From: Lachnospiraceae bacterium
GTDB taxonomy: Bacteria; Bacillota; Clostridia; Lachnospirales; Lachnospiraceae
Assembly: GCA_017542245.1 (NCBI GenBank)
Contig: JAFXXN010000029.1
Coordinates: 1 to 64,000, forward strand
Direction of reading: 5' to 3'
Length of the DNA stretch: 64,000 nucleotides
Positions 42,693 to 51,459 of this stretch are shown here, in pieces. The notes under the pieces were generated by a model. That model was not told where the DNA came from and searched no databases. It saw only the letters and a program-made list of their open reading frames with translations. Position numbers and translations under genes: made by a program. The stretch's first letter is position 1. The number at the start of each line of letters is the position of its first letter.

Positions 42693-43682
42693 ATGAAGAG
42701 GTATTTATGCTGTTTTATATGCATTTGTATAGTTTTGTGCGGGTGTGATACCCCGCAGAAAGTGACCTCTTCATTTTTTATTCCCAGTTTTGATAATGAG
42801 GAGATAAGTGTAGAAGTAGAAGATATTGCCGCTAAAAGCATAGAAAAGGCTACAGCCGGAGAATTTCTTTATGAAGACATCTGCTTTGAAGTGGATAATG
42901 TAAGTACAGGAACGGAGTATGATTTTAAAGCTGAAGCGGCAGGTGCATTCTGCGTAACGGATAAGACCGTTCTATATTCAAAAAACATTTACGGTAAGGT
43001 ATATCCGGCAAGTACAACAAAGCTTCTGACTGCACTTACGGCCTTTAAATACGGTGACTTAAGCTCTGTATATGTTGTCCGTGAGGATAATTGCGGAGTA
43101 ACGACTCCGGGTGCACAGCTTTGCGGATTCAAGATGGGAGATACCCTGACACTTGAACAGCTTCTGTATTGCTTAATGATCTATTCCGGAAATGACGCTG
43201 CAGTGGCAGTTGCAGAATGTGTTGCAGGGTCTGTCAGTGAATTTGTGGCAAAAATGAATGAAGAAGCAAAAAAACTTGGGGCTAAAGATACTCATATGTC
43301 AAATCCTAACGGCTTACATGCTTTAGATCATTATACAACCCCTTTTGATATTTATCTTATATTCCATGAATGCTTAAAAAACAAACAGCTTACGGAGATT
43401 ATTTCGACAAAGAGCTATACCGCAGTGTTTAAGGACATAAACGGTATGGAAAAGAAAATGGACATGGAAGCTACAAACCAGTATTTCTCCGGAAAGAAGA
43501 CTGCACCTGAAGGAATAACGGTTATTGCCGGTAAAACAGGTGTAACCGTAGCTGCAGGATACTGCCTGATAATACTCAGTGAGGATACAGCCGGAAAACA
43601 GTATATTACATGTGCTTTCAAGAGTACGTCATACGATGATCTCTATAACGATATGAATGAATTGTTAAAGTTATGTAAATAG
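42693..43682 (+). CDS. Lipoprotein D-alanyl-D-alanine carboxypeptidase
   Basis: 329 residues of the S11 family. Trims the terminal D-Ala of stem peptides. Signal sequence ends in a lipobox (VLCGC), so it is likely lipid-anchored rather than held by a C-terminal amphipathic helix. Catalytic motifs: SxxK in PASTTKLLTAL, SGN in YSGNDAA, and KTG in AGKTGVTVA. The C-terminal domain of longer DacA enzymes is absent. The start ATG has no strong ribosome site (AAAGGATAAG lies about 25 bases upstream). Confidence 0.9.
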   Translation: MKRYLCCFICICIVLCGCDTPQKVTSSFFIPSFDNEEISVEVEDIAAKSIEKATAGEFLYEDICFEVDNVSTGTEYDFKAEAAGAFCVTDKTVLYSKNIYGKVYPASTTKLLTALTAFKYGDLSSVYVVREDNCGVTTPGAQLCGFKMGDTLTLEQLLYCLMIYSGNDAAVAVAECVAGSVSEFVAKMNEEAKKLGAKDTHMSNPNGLHALDHYTTPFDIYLIFHECLKNKQLTEIISTKSYTAVFKDINGMEKKMDMEATNQYFSGKKTAPEGITVIAGKTGVTVAAGYCLIILSEDTAGKQYITCAFKSTSYDDLYNDMNELLKLCK

Positions 43683-43693
43683 TAAGAAATTGC

Positions 43694-43722
43694 TTGCCTA
43701 TTTTCTTAAATTGTTTTATAAT
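43694..43722 (+). promoter_or_regulatory. Promoter of the small P-loop protein gene
   Basis: TTGCCT (43694-43699), 17 bases, TATAAT (43717-43722). Leader about 78 bases. Confidence 0.68.
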
Positions 43723-43806
43723 ATATACAGTGATTGTTTTAGCTTATCAGAATATACTTTTGATATAGTCGGAAGCAGTTCACAAAAACAGAAAGGGGCG
43801 ATATAT

Positions 43807-44232
43807 ATGGTTCAGATCATAGCCGGCGGTAAAGGCAAAGGCAAAACAAAAATTCTTTTAGACAAGGTTAACACTAAGGTAAAGGAGAGTTCGGGGACTA
43901 TAGTATATCTTGACAAGAATTCTAAACATATGTACGAGCTCGACAGAAAAGTTCGTCTTATTAACGTTAATGATTATTGTGTAACAAATTATAGCGAGTT
44001 TATCGGTTTCTTATGTGGTATGATTTCTCAGGATCACGACCTTGAAACAGTTTATCTTGACAGTTTCTTAAGTCTTGCATGTGTTGAGAAAACCGATATT
44101 GACATAACTCCTATTATTGATAAGATAGATTTGATTTCGACTAAGTTCAGCGTTGATTTTGTTATCAGCATGTCTAAGGATAAGGCTGAGCTTACAGAGT
44201 CGGTAGCGCAGAAGGTAATAGTTGCTTTATAA
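43807..44232 (+). CDS. Small P-loop protein of unknown function
   Basis: 141 residues from ATG 43807, preceded by AGAAAGGGGCG. An upstream in-frame start would include the promoter and is rejected. Walker A GGKGKGKT lies at residues 7-14. A strand ending VYLDSFL could be Walker B-like. Other nucleotide-binding signatures are lacking. It is one gene between its own promoter and a terminator. I do not recognise its family function; some databases may call such proteins PilT-like, which the sequence does not support. Confidence 0.8.
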   Translation: MVQIIAGGKGKGKTKILLDKVNTKVKESSGTIVYLDKNSKHMYELDRKVRLINVNDYCVTNYSEFIGFLCGMISQDHDLETVYLDSFLSLACVEKTDIDITPIIDKIDLISTKFSVDFVISMSKDKAELTESVAQKVIVAL

Positions 44233-44240
44233 TATCCTTT

Positions 44241-44268
44241 AAAAACTGCCGGTTACGGCAGTTTTTTT
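44241..44268 (+). terminator. Intrinsic terminator after the P-loop gene
   Basis: AAAAACTGCCG (44241-44251), loop GTTA, CGGCAGTTTTTTT (44256-44268). Confidence 0.92.
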
Positions 44269-44292
44269 AAGAAAGGGAAGAAAAAATTTATA

Positions 44293-45744
44293 ATGAGCGG
44301 TAAAAACAGAGCAGGTCGGCAACAGAATATAAGAAGAGGAACCGGGAAAGGTCATATAACCAAGGTTCATAAAAGAAGACTTCTTAATCATATGAAGGCA
44401 GAGTATTTCTGTGCCGTTATTTTTGCGTTTGTTTTTATCTACCTTATTATAAATTTTTTATTTTATGCAGGTAAGGAAAAAACTTCCATATACGAAGTTC
44501 AGGGAGATAACATCAGTACCGAAAGTAAATTTACCGGTATTGCCCTTCGTAATGAGTCGATCATAAACTCTGAGTATGCGGGATACATAAATTATTATAT
44601 CCAAAACGGCAAAAGATCGGCCAGAAACGGTGTAATTTTCAGCGTTGATGAAGGAAGCAAGCTTTATTCGGAGATACTTGAGAAAACCGGTATTGACCAG
44701 TTGCAGGATAATGATATCAAGTCCATAAAGAATGTAATTTACGGATATCTTGACGGTTATTCGGGATTTAACTTTAATGAAGTTACCGAATTTAAAAATG
44801 AGATAAGTGATACGATATACGAACTTGTAAATGACAGCAGTATTGAAAATATGAAGCTTATTTCTAGCAGCAGCTCATCCTCTGCATTCCATGTAAAGAG
44901 GGCTGATACGGCAGGTGTTATTTCGTATAGGACAGATAAGTTATGTGGACTTACCGTAGACGGTATCAAGGCTGAAATGTACAACGAGAATTATGATCTT
45001 GGCACAGAAAACTTAAGATCAACGGGACTTGTACTTGCCGGAGAACCTATATGCCGTATGGTTACCGATGAAAACTGGAAGATAGCCGTAAAAGTATCCG
45101 AAAAGAAATATATAAGCCTTTTGGATGAGAAAAAAGTTTCCGTATATATTAATGATTACTATCAGCCTATAGAGTGTGAACTCGAGACTGTCCAGAACGG
45201 AAGCGATTATTATGCAATCCTGTCTCTCGACAGATATATGCCCATGTATATAGACGAGCGTATGCTTTCGGTTGAGTTTATTTCAAATGTTGAGGGCGGG
45301 CTTAAAGTTCCTATAAGCGCAATAGCGAAAAAAGAGTTTTATGTTGTACCTCTGGACTATTTTGAAGACAATGACCAGTATAACGGCGAAGTCCTTTTAA
45401 AAGAGGGCTACAGCGAAGAAACAGGAGATCTTATACTTATACCTGTATATACTTCCAAGTATTTTGCGGACAACGATTATGCCTATGTGGATATGGGATT
45501 GTTTGAGAAGGGTGACAGGATAGTAAACAGGAAAAAAGATGAAAGCTATAAGATCGGTGCAACAAATACCATCGAAGGCGTATATATTGTTTCAAAAGGC
45601 TATTACCAGTTTGTAAAGATTGAGAGGATCAGACAGAATGCCGAGTATGCAATTGTAAAGAAAAATACCAAAGACGGTCTGAACCTTTACGATCATATAG
45701 CACTGGATGCTTCTACAGCAAGAGATCAGGAGATAATTTACTAA
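44293..45744 (+). CDS. HlyD-like membrane-fusion protein
   Basis: 483 residues. A basic cytoplasmic start, one membrane helix (about 38-58) and a large external domain with lipoyl/HlyD-like parts (GVISYRTDKLCGLTVDGIKA, LKVPISAIAKKEFYVVPLDY). No exporter partner is adjacent. In Clostridia similar genes stand before yggS and sepF, so a role linked to division or envelope is possible. Ends one base before the yggS start. Ribosome site is weak (AAGGGAAGAAA about 10 bases upstream). Confidence 0.75.
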   Translation: MSGKNRAGRQQNIRRGTGKGHITKVHKRRLLNHMKAEYFCAVIFAFVFIYLIINFLFYAGKEKTSIYEVQGDNISTESKFTGIALRNESIINSEYAGYINYYIQNGKRSARNGVIFSVDEGSKLYSEILEKTGIDQLQDNDIKSIKNVIYGYLDGYSGFNFNEVTEFKNEISDTIYELVNDSSIENMKLISSSSSSSAFHVKRADTAGVISYRTDKLCGLTVDGIKAEMYNENYDLGTENLRSTGLVLAGEPICRMVTDENWKIAVKVSEKKYISLLDEKKVSVYINDYYQPIECELETVQNGSDYYAILSLDRYMPMYIDERMLSVEFISNVEGGLKVPISAIAKKEFYVVPLDYFEDNDQYNGEVLLKEGYSEETGDLILIPVYTSKYFADNDYAYVDMGLFEKGDRIVNRKKDESYKIGATNTIEGVYIVSKGYYQFVKIERIRQNAEYAIVKKNTKDGLNLYDHIALDASTARDQEIIY

Positions 45745-45745
45745 A

Positions 45746-46465
45746 ATGATAACCGAGAAAGAGCTAAAGGAAAATCTGGACTTTGTTGAGTCCAAAATAT
45801 GCGAAGCAGCTGCAAAAGCAAATCGTGAACGTAATGATATCAAGCTGATAAGCATAAGTAAAACAAATCCGGTTGAAGTTCTTGAGTATGCAGTAAATGC
45901 AGGTGTGAGAGTATTCGGTGAGAACAAAGTACAGGAACTTGTTACAAAAATGGATTATTTTGATGCCAAAGGAATTAATGATATAGAATGGCATCTGGTT
46001 GGACATTTACAGTCTAACAAAGTAAAATATATCATCGGACGAGTAAAGATGATACATTCAGTGGAATCCGAGAAGCTCGCCGCTGTAATCGATCAGGAAT
46101 CAAAGAAAAAGAATGTCATAACGGATATTCTCGTTGAAGTTAATATCGGGAGCGAAGACAGCAAGTTCGGAATTACGGCTGAAGAAGCTCCGGAGTTTAT
46201 AGAGAAAATATCAAAATTTGAGAATATCAGAGTAAAAGGACTCATGTGTATAGCTCCTTATACTTCCGATCCCGAAGAAAATCGAAAATTTTTTATACAA
46301 ATGAAGAAATTAAGTGTTGACATAGCGAACAAAAACATCCATAATGTTACTATGAATAATTTGTCTATGGGGATGACAGGGGACTATACCGTCGCCATAG
46401 AGGAAGGTGCCACTATGATCAGAGTCGGCACCGGGATATTTGGCAAAAGAGACTATTCAATATGA
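45746..46465 (+). CDS. PLP homeostasis protein YggS/YlmE
   Basis: 239 residues, PLP-binding TIM-barrel without catalytic partner domain. PLP lysine in LISISKTNPVEV; GENKVQEL, WHLVGHLQSNK and the SMGMTGDYTVAIEEGATMIRVG-type phosphate loop (read in two parts) are intact. Lies just before sepF, the typical ylmE-sepF order of Gram-positive division clusters; the ylmD-like gene is elsewhere (13306). Confidence 0.96.
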   Translation: MITEKELKENLDFVESKICEAAAKANRERNDIKLISISKTNPVEVLEYAVNAGVRVFGENKVQELVTKMDYFDAKGINDIEWHLVGHLQSNKVKYIIGRVKMIHSVESEKLAAVIDQESKKKNVITDILVEVNIGSEDSKFGITAEEAPEFIEKISKFENIRVKGLMCIAPYTSDPEENRKFFIQMKKLSVDIANKNIHNVTMNNLSMGMTGDYTVAIEEGATMIRVGTGIFGKRDYSI

Positions 46466-46486
46466 TTAGAGGAGGACTAAGTAGTT

Positions 46487-47095
46487 ATGGCAGGTTTCTT
46501 TGATAAGCTCAAGAAAACTTTCAATTTTGACGATGATGATGAGGCTTTTGACGATTTTGAAGAAGAAGAGATCAAAAAGGCTGAGGAAGCTAAAAAAGAA
46601 CAGTTAAGAGCTAACAGTATTCCAAATCCCAGAAATAACAATTATGATGTATCAGGTTACTCTCAGGATGGCGGTTACACACCGAAGAACAATACCAGAA
46701 GCAATAACTATGCTTCAGCTTTTATTAACAGGGATACAAATGAGAAGAGTCTGAAGATTGACAGACCGTACGGAAGTAAGTTTATTCCCATCAGTACTAC
46801 AAGACGCGGAAATGAAGTTTGTATAATGAAGCCTATTAACTTCAATGACTCACAGGATATTTGTGATGTTCTTCTTTCATCGAGGATCGCAGTGGTAAAT
46901 CTTGAAGATCTGGAACTTCCCATGGCACAGAGGATAATAGACTTTTTGTCAGGATCGGTATATGCTTTGGATGGCAAGCTCTTCAATATCTCAAATTTCA
47001 TCTATATTATCGCACCTGCAAGTGTTGATATTTCAGGTGATTACGCCGAGATAGCTGAACAGACGGGATTCGATGTTCCTGTACTGAATCCCTGA
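46487..47095 (+). CDS. sepF: Cell division protein SepF
   Basis: 202 residues. N-terminal amphipathic membrane anchor (MAGFFDKLKKTFNF), acidic and Asn-rich linker, then the SepF core (CIMKPINFNDSQDICDVLLS, VVNLEDLELPMAQRIIDFLSG shortened here). Polymerises into rings that tether FtsZ. Ribosome site AGAGGAGGA. Confidence 0.96.
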   Translation: MAGFFDKLKKTFNFDDDDEAFDDFEEEEIKKAEEAKKEQLRANSIPNPRNNNYDVSGYSQDGGYTPKNNTRSNNYASAFINRDTNEKSLKIDRPYGSKFIPISTTRRGNEVCIMKPINFNDSQDICDVLLSSRIAVVNLEDLELPMAQRIIDFLSGSVYALDGKLFNISNFIYIIAPASVDISGDYAEIAEQTGFDVPVLNP

Positions 47096-47108
47096 GGAGG
47101 AATAACAG

Positions 47109-47804
47109 ATGCTGACACCTGTAGAAATGCAAGGTAAGTCCTTCAAATCCGGAGGCCTCGGATACGACAAGAAGGATGTTGACGGCTTCATGAGAGAAGT
47201 CAATAAGAACTATGAAATGATTTATAGGGAAAACATGGAACTTAAGGATCGTATATCCGTTCTTAATGAGGGTATCCAGTACTATAAATCCATAGAAAAA
47301 ACTTTACAAAAAGCTTTAGTTCTTGCAGAAAAAACGGCAGAAACCACAAAGGAAGAGGCTAATAAAGAAGCAAAAAGGATAGAAAATGAAGCCAAAATGA
47401 AGGCTAATCACCTTTTGGCCGATGCAAGGAACGAACTTGAAAATGTACATAATAAGACTATAGCTCTTTTACAGCAGTACGAGAAGTATAAGGCACAGTT
47501 TAAGAATCTGGCCAGAGCACAGATAGAAACTCTTGAATCCGATGCTTTTTCTATAAATGTGGCAAAACTTGATGCATTTCTTCCTGATAGTTCTTCAGAC
47601 GAAGCTAAGAAAAAAGTTAAAGCTGACAGAGATGAAGATATGCATGAATTGATAGCTGATGATGATCGTCTGAACAGTATACTTAAGGACAGCTTCAATG
47701 AAGATGCTGAAGAAGTTGAATTTGATTATACGGATTTTGATGAGAATGATGACAGCAAGGAAACAGACCTGAGTTTGTCAGATTTAGGGGAAAATGACGA
47801 CTAA
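47109..47804 (+). CDS. divIVA: DivIVA-domain protein
   Basis: 231 residues. The N-terminal membrane-binding domain (GYDKKDVDGFMREVNKNYEM) is followed by long coiled coil (about 35-150) and an acidic C-terminal tail. Marks negatively curved membrane and directs division or polar factors. Starts 13 bases after sepF with GAGGAGGA. Confidence 0.94.
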   Translation: MLTPVEMQGKSFKSGGLGYDKKDVDGFMREVNKNYEMIYRENMELKDRISVLNEGIQYYKSIEKTLQKALVLAEKTAETTKEEANKEAKRIENEAKMKANHLLADARNELENVHNKTIALLQQYEKYKAQFKNLARAQIETLESDAFSINVAKLDAFLPDSSSDEAKKKVKADRDEDMHELIADDDRLNSILKDSFNEDAEEVEFDYTDFDENDDSKETDLSLSDLGENDD

Positions 47805-47813
47805 GCAGTTTAG

Positions 47814-47848
47814 AAGGCAGGCGGGTAACCCTCGCTTGCCTTTTATTT
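47814..47848 (+). terminator. Terminator between divIVA and lspA
   Basis: AAGGCAGGCGGG (47814-47825) pairs with CTCGCTTGCCTT (47831-47842) around a 5-base loop, followed by TTATTT. G-T pairs occur at two positions. Confidence 0.85.
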
Positions 47849-47869
47849 AGTGTGGTTTCGGAGGAAAAT

Positions 47870-48505
47870 ATGAACAGGAAACTATGGTATATTGCCGCAC
47901 CTTTAGTTATGGCGGCATTAGTTTTTGTTGACCAGCTTACAAAGTACATGGCGAGACGCGACCTGTCGGTTTTAGCAGACAGGCGTTATCCGATAATTGA
48001 TAAAGTCTTCAGTCTGACTCTTGTGAAAAACAGAGGAGCGGCATGGGGAATACTACAGGGCAGGGTTGATATCCTTTCGATAATAAGCATAATACTTGTT
48101 ATTGTGATCTTTATATTTTTTATAAAAATACCGGCAGCCAAGAAGTTTAACGCGATAAGAATATTGTCAGTATTTGTTGTGGCCGGAGCTGTAGGAAATG
48201 TTATAGACCGTATAGGATTTGGTGAAGTAACGGACTTCCTTAATATTGAGCTTATCAATTTCCCTGTTTTTAATATCGCAGACTGTTATATAACATTTTC
48301 AATGGTGATATTTGCTTTCCTTATGCTTTTTTACTACAAGGATGAAGATCTTGAGTTCTTTTCAATTAAAAAACTGTTTCATAAAAAAATAGACGATGAA
48401 GAAAATAATAATCAGATAGTTCATAATGAAGCTAAAGATGAGGGAAAAGCCGAGAAAACAACAGAGAAAAAAGTAGAAGCAGAAGATGAAGGACAATCGG
48501 ATTAA
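47870..48505 (+). CDS. lspA: Lipoprotein signal peptidase LspA
   Basis: 211 residues from the ATG behind CGGAGGAA; a GTG 18 bases earlier is in frame but contains that site. Four membrane helices. Catalytic Asp pair is in GNVIDRIGFGEVTDFL and FNIADCYIT. About 45 extra charged residues at the C-terminus are absent from most LspA. It could mature the lipoprotein carboxypeptidase of this window. rluD follows after 12 bases. Confidence 0.96.
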   Translation: MNRKLWYIAAPLVMAALVFVDQLTKYMARRDLSVLADRRYPIIDKVFSLTLVKNRGAAWGILQGRVDILSIISIILVIVIFIFFIKIPAAKKFNAIRILSVFVVAGAVGNVIDRIGFGEVTDFLNIELINFPVFNIADCYITFSMVIFAFLMLFYYKDEDLEFFSIKKLFHKKIDDEENNNQIVHNEAKDEGKAEKTTEKKVEAEDEGQSD

Positions 48506-48517
48506 GGATATTCCCGT

Positions 48518-49447
48518 ATGAAAACATATAATATAGTAGTTGATGATTCATTTGAAGAAGGCAGGATAGACAAGCTTTTAGCTGAAGTTAACCAAGAACT
48601 GTCCCGGAGTTATATAAAAAAGCTTATAGATGACGGAAAGGTACTCGTTAACGGAAAAAAGGTAAAAGCTTCACTTGTTCCAAAGACAGGTGACGAAATA
48701 GAGCTTAATGTGCCGGATTCCGTAATACCTGATATTTTGCCTGAAGACATACCGCTTGATATAGTGTATGAAGATGATGATGTTATAGTTATCAATAAAC
48801 CAAAGGGTATGGTAGTCCATCCGTCGCCGGGAAATTATAACGGGACTATGGTGAATGCTTTGATGCATCACTGCAGGGAGAACTTAAGTGGGATAAACGG
48901 AGTTATGCGTCCGGGAATAGTACACAGGATAGACAAAGATACTACCGGGCTTGTGATGGCTGCCAAAAATGATTCTGCACACAGATCTCTTGCAGAGCAA
49001 CTGAAGGTACATAGTATAACAAGAAGATATCAGGCAGTGTGTTTGGGTACTTTTAAGAATAATGAGGGTAAGGTAGAATCAACTATTGGAAGAAGCCTTT
49101 CAGACAGAAAGAAGATGGCAGCTAATGTCAGAAACGGAAAAGAGGCTGTAACTCATTATAATGTACTTACGACTATATCAGGAAAATATTCGCATATAGA
49201 ATGCAGGCTAGAGACCGGGAGAACTCACCAGATAAGGGTTCATATGGCTTATATTGGGCATCCCCTTTTAGGAGATGCCGTATACGGACCTTATAAAGAA
49301 GGACAGAAAATCTTGGGGCAGGTGTATGAAGGTCAGTGTCTTCATGCCGGAATTCTTGGATTTGTTCATCCGGCAAAGAATACTTATATGGAATTTGAAG
49401 CACCGCTTCCTGAGTATTTTAGGAAAATACTTGAATATGCTGACTAA
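48518..49447 (+). CDS. 23S rRNA pseudouridine synthase, RluD family
   Basis: 309 residues. N-terminal S4 RNA-binding domain (RIDKLLAEVNQELSRSYIKK), then the synthase with catalytic Asp in HRIDKDTTGLVMAAK and RTHQIRVHMAYIGHPLLGD. The usual lspA-rluD order of Gram-positives. Which uridines it modifies cannot be read from sequence. The stop codon lies in the loop of its own terminator. Confidence 0.96.
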   Translation: MKTYNIVVDDSFEEGRIDKLLAEVNQELSRSYIKKLIDDGKVLVNGKKVKASLVPKTGDEIELNVPDSVIPDILPEDIPLDIVYEDDDVIVINKPKGMVVHPSPGNYNGTMVNALMHHCRENLSGINGVMRPGIVHRIDKDTTGLVMAAKNDSAHRSLAEQLKVHSITRRYQAVCLGTFKNNEGKVESTIGRSLSDRKKMAANVRNGKEAVTHYNVLTTISGKYSHIECRLETGRTHQIRVHMAYIGHPLLGDAVYGPYKEGQKILGQVYEGQCLHAGILGFVHPAKNTYMEFEAPLPEYFRKILEYAD

Positions 49448-49463
49448 AGGTTAGCATATTTTT
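49434..49463 (+). terminator. Terminator overlapping the stop codon of the rluD-family gene
   Basis: AATATGCTGAC (49434-49444) pairs over 11 positions with GTTAGCATATT (49450-49460), one G-T pair, followed by TTT. TAA (49445-49447) is in the loop. Confidence 0.88.
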
Positions 49464-49507
49464 ATGCAAAAAAGATTTGAATGACCCTTTAAAACAGGTT
49501 ATACAGT

Positions 49508-50746
49508 ATGAAAAGAGATTTTATAAGAAAGCTTGAAAAATCAGATGACGCCGGCAAGATCAGGACATTTATCATATATGGTATGAAAGGTGTAGGGAAA
49601 ACCGGTGCTATAATAGAATATGCAGAGAACAAATATGAGGAGCATATATATATTGACGCTTCGCTATACTCGGATTTTTTAAAATTCTGTAAAGAGAACA
49701 CTGCTTTAGGAGAAGACAGGCTGACGGATACACTGTCTGATTATCTTAACATTAATCCTGAATATCTGGTAAACATTCCCATAATAATTGATGAACCATG
49801 CAAATCCATTATTGAAACAGGAATTTTTGAGAATGGCGGAGGATTTTTAAAGCTCTTTATAATATCCTCTGATGAGCAAACAGGCCTTTATTTGGAAAAG
49901 TGCTTCGAAAATGCCGAAATGATCAAGGTACTTCCACTGAATTATGGAGAATTCCTTACGGATTTAGACAAAGAGTGGTATACGGAAATAATAGAAGGCC
50001 ATCTCATGAGCAGGAAAAAAATCCCGGATATGATACACGATGAACTTACCGATATATTCGATCAGTTTATGATAACCGGCGGGATGCCCGAAATTGTGGA
50101 AGAGTTTAAAAGGCTTCAGATAACGGATAACCTTGAACAAAAACAGAGACTTTTAAAATATGGGATTCTTTATGACGGAATGTATGAAGCGGAGTGTGAA
50201 AGCCGGACAAAAGTTAAAGCCTTGTGGGATGCGATAGAAAATACTTTAGAGAAAGATAACCATAAATTCATGTATTCTTCTATAAGGGATGGCGCTACCC
50301 GTAAGATTTACGAAAATGAAATGAGTTTTCTGTCATCGAGGAATATGCTGCTTAAAGTAGAAAAACTACAGGAAAAGCAAGACAATACAGGTGATTTCAG
50401 GCTTTATTATTCTGACATAAGCCTGTATGAAAGGCATGAGACCGGGAAAAGCTTAGAAAGCCTGCTTGTACAGGAAATATCAGGCGGAGGCACCCTGATC
50501 CGATACTGGGAATCAGGGAAAGGTGCTGCTGTAGATATGGTTCTGGAGTTTGATGGGAAAAATATCCCGGTAGAGCTTAAAGCTTATGGAAGAGGAAACA
50601 GCAGGAGTGTTAATGCATATCTTAAGGCAAGGCCGGAGAAGAAGATTTTAAGGCTCTCAAGGGATAACTGTAAGTTTGAGGGGGACATGGTGTCGATACC
50701 TTTATATGCATCGTATGCTATCAATCGAATTAATAGCATTTTTTAA
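49508..50746 (+). CDS. AAA-type ATPase with DUF4143-like C-terminus
   Basis: 412 residues. Walker A GMKGVGKTGA lies near residues 24-33; IPIIIDEPCKS is the Walker B-like strand. The C-terminal part contains a nuclease-fold-like VDMVLEFDGKNIPVELKAYG stretch typical of the DUF4143 family. These ATPases are common, patchily distributed accessory genes of unknown role. It lies alone between two terminators/promoters. The start ATG has AAACAGGTTA upstream, a weak ribosome site. Confidence 0.85.
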   Translation: MKRDFIRKLEKSDDAGKIRTFIIYGMKGVGKTGAIIEYAENKYEEHIYIDASLYSDFLKFCKENTALGEDRLTDTLSDYLNINPEYLVNIPIIIDEPCKSIIETGIFENGGGFLKLFIISSDEQTGLYLEKCFENAEMIKVLPLNYGEFLTDLDKEWYTEIIEGHLMSRKKIPDMIHDELTDIFDQFMITGGMPEIVEEFKRLQITDNLEQKQRLLKYGILYDGMYEAECESRTKVKALWDAIENTLEKDNHKFMYSSIRDGATRKIYENEMSFLSSRNMLLKVEKLQEKQDNTGDFRLYYSDISLYERHETGKSLESLLVQEISGGGTLIRYWESGKGAAVDMVLEFDGKNIPVELKAYGRGNSRSVNAYLKARPEKKILRLSRDNCKFEGDMVSIPLYASYAINRINSIF

Positions 50747-50768
50747 GGTAAAATCATACTTTTTTATA

Positions 50769-50797
50769 TTGACAAATCCTAACTATTGGTGTAGAAT
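50769..50797 (+). promoter_or_regulatory. Promoter of the BlaI-family gene
   Basis: TTGACA (50769-50774), 17 bases, TAGAAT (50792-50797), 72 bases before the ATG. Confidence 0.75.
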
Positions 50798-50869
50798 ATC
50801 TCTTGCATTTCTTCTTAAAAAATGTGTTGCTGAGATTATCCTCGCAACCGAAAGGTATGGATTTACGAT

Positions 50870-51241
50870 ATGAGTGATATACGTCTGCACGAAGGTGAAC
50901 TTAATGTTATGGAGCTTCTATGGTCCAATAAACTTCTTGCTGCTAAAGATATAGCAAAAATCATAAAGGAATATGTCGGATGGGAGAAGAATACTACCTA
51001 TACCGTCATAAAACGTCTCATAGACAAAGGAGCCATAGAGCGACAGGATCCCGGATTTATGTGCAGGGCCATTGTATCTAAACAGACTGTACAGAATAAT
51101 GAGATAAAAATGCTCCTCGACAAGTTCTTTATAGGATCGTTCACAGCTATGTTCAGTGAATATCTGTCATCACATGGCCTTAAGGCTTCAGAAGTACTTG
51201 AAATCGAGAGTAAGTTGAGAAACTATAGGCCGCAGAACTAA
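50870..51241 (+). CDS. BlaI/MecI-family transcriptional repressor
   Basis: 123 residues. Winged-helix domain LHEGELNVMELLWSNKLLAA, NTTYTVIKRLIDKGAIERQ, plus a C-terminal dimerisation helix. Such repressors are usually relieved by a BlaR/MecR sensor protease, but none is adjacent and there is no beta-lactamase gene. Its targets may be elsewhere, or include the pilus promoter 92 bases past its stop. No ribosome site as strong as neighbours (AACCGAAAGG). Confidence 0.9.
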   Translation: MSDIRLHEGELNVMELLWSNKLLAAKDIAKIIKEYVGWEKNTTYTVIKRLIDKGAIERQDPGFMCRAIVSKQTVQNNEIKMLLDKFFIGSFTAMFSEYLSSHGLKASEVLEIESKLRNYRPQN

Positions 51242-51270
51242 AAAATAAGAATTTCTATACATGTTTTCTA

Positions 51271-51301
51271 TCCTCGGAAGCCGTTCCGGGGACTTTTTTT
51301 G
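51271..51301 (+). terminator. Terminator after the BlaI-family gene
   Basis: TCCTCGGAA (51271-51279), loop GCCG, TTCCGGGGA (51284-51292), then CTTTTTTT. Confidence 0.92.
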
Positions 51302-51332
51302 ATAAAAAAATGATTTTTTTCATCTTTTTTTC

Positions 51333-51361
51333 TTGAATTGTATAAACAAATGAGGTAAAAT
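51333..51361 (+). promoter_or_regulatory. Promoter of the type IV pilus operon
   Basis: TTGAAT (51333-51338), 17 bases, TAAAAT (51356-51361). It would give a leader of about 92 bases before the first pilin. The leader has short AT-rich palindromic stretches, but I recognise no riboswitch. Confidence 0.68.
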
Positions 51362-51459
51362 AGTCGATATAGTATATGATAGTATAGCTATGTGTATTTA
51401 TGAAAAAACATATGTAATCGTGGCAGTATAAAGGACAAGCAAAAAGGTGGTGAGCCGGT

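Noticed and set aside
43690-43806. Upstream extension of the small P-loop gene
   Set aside because: It would overlap the TTGCCT-TATAAT promoter; the ATG at 43807 has AGAAAGGGG.
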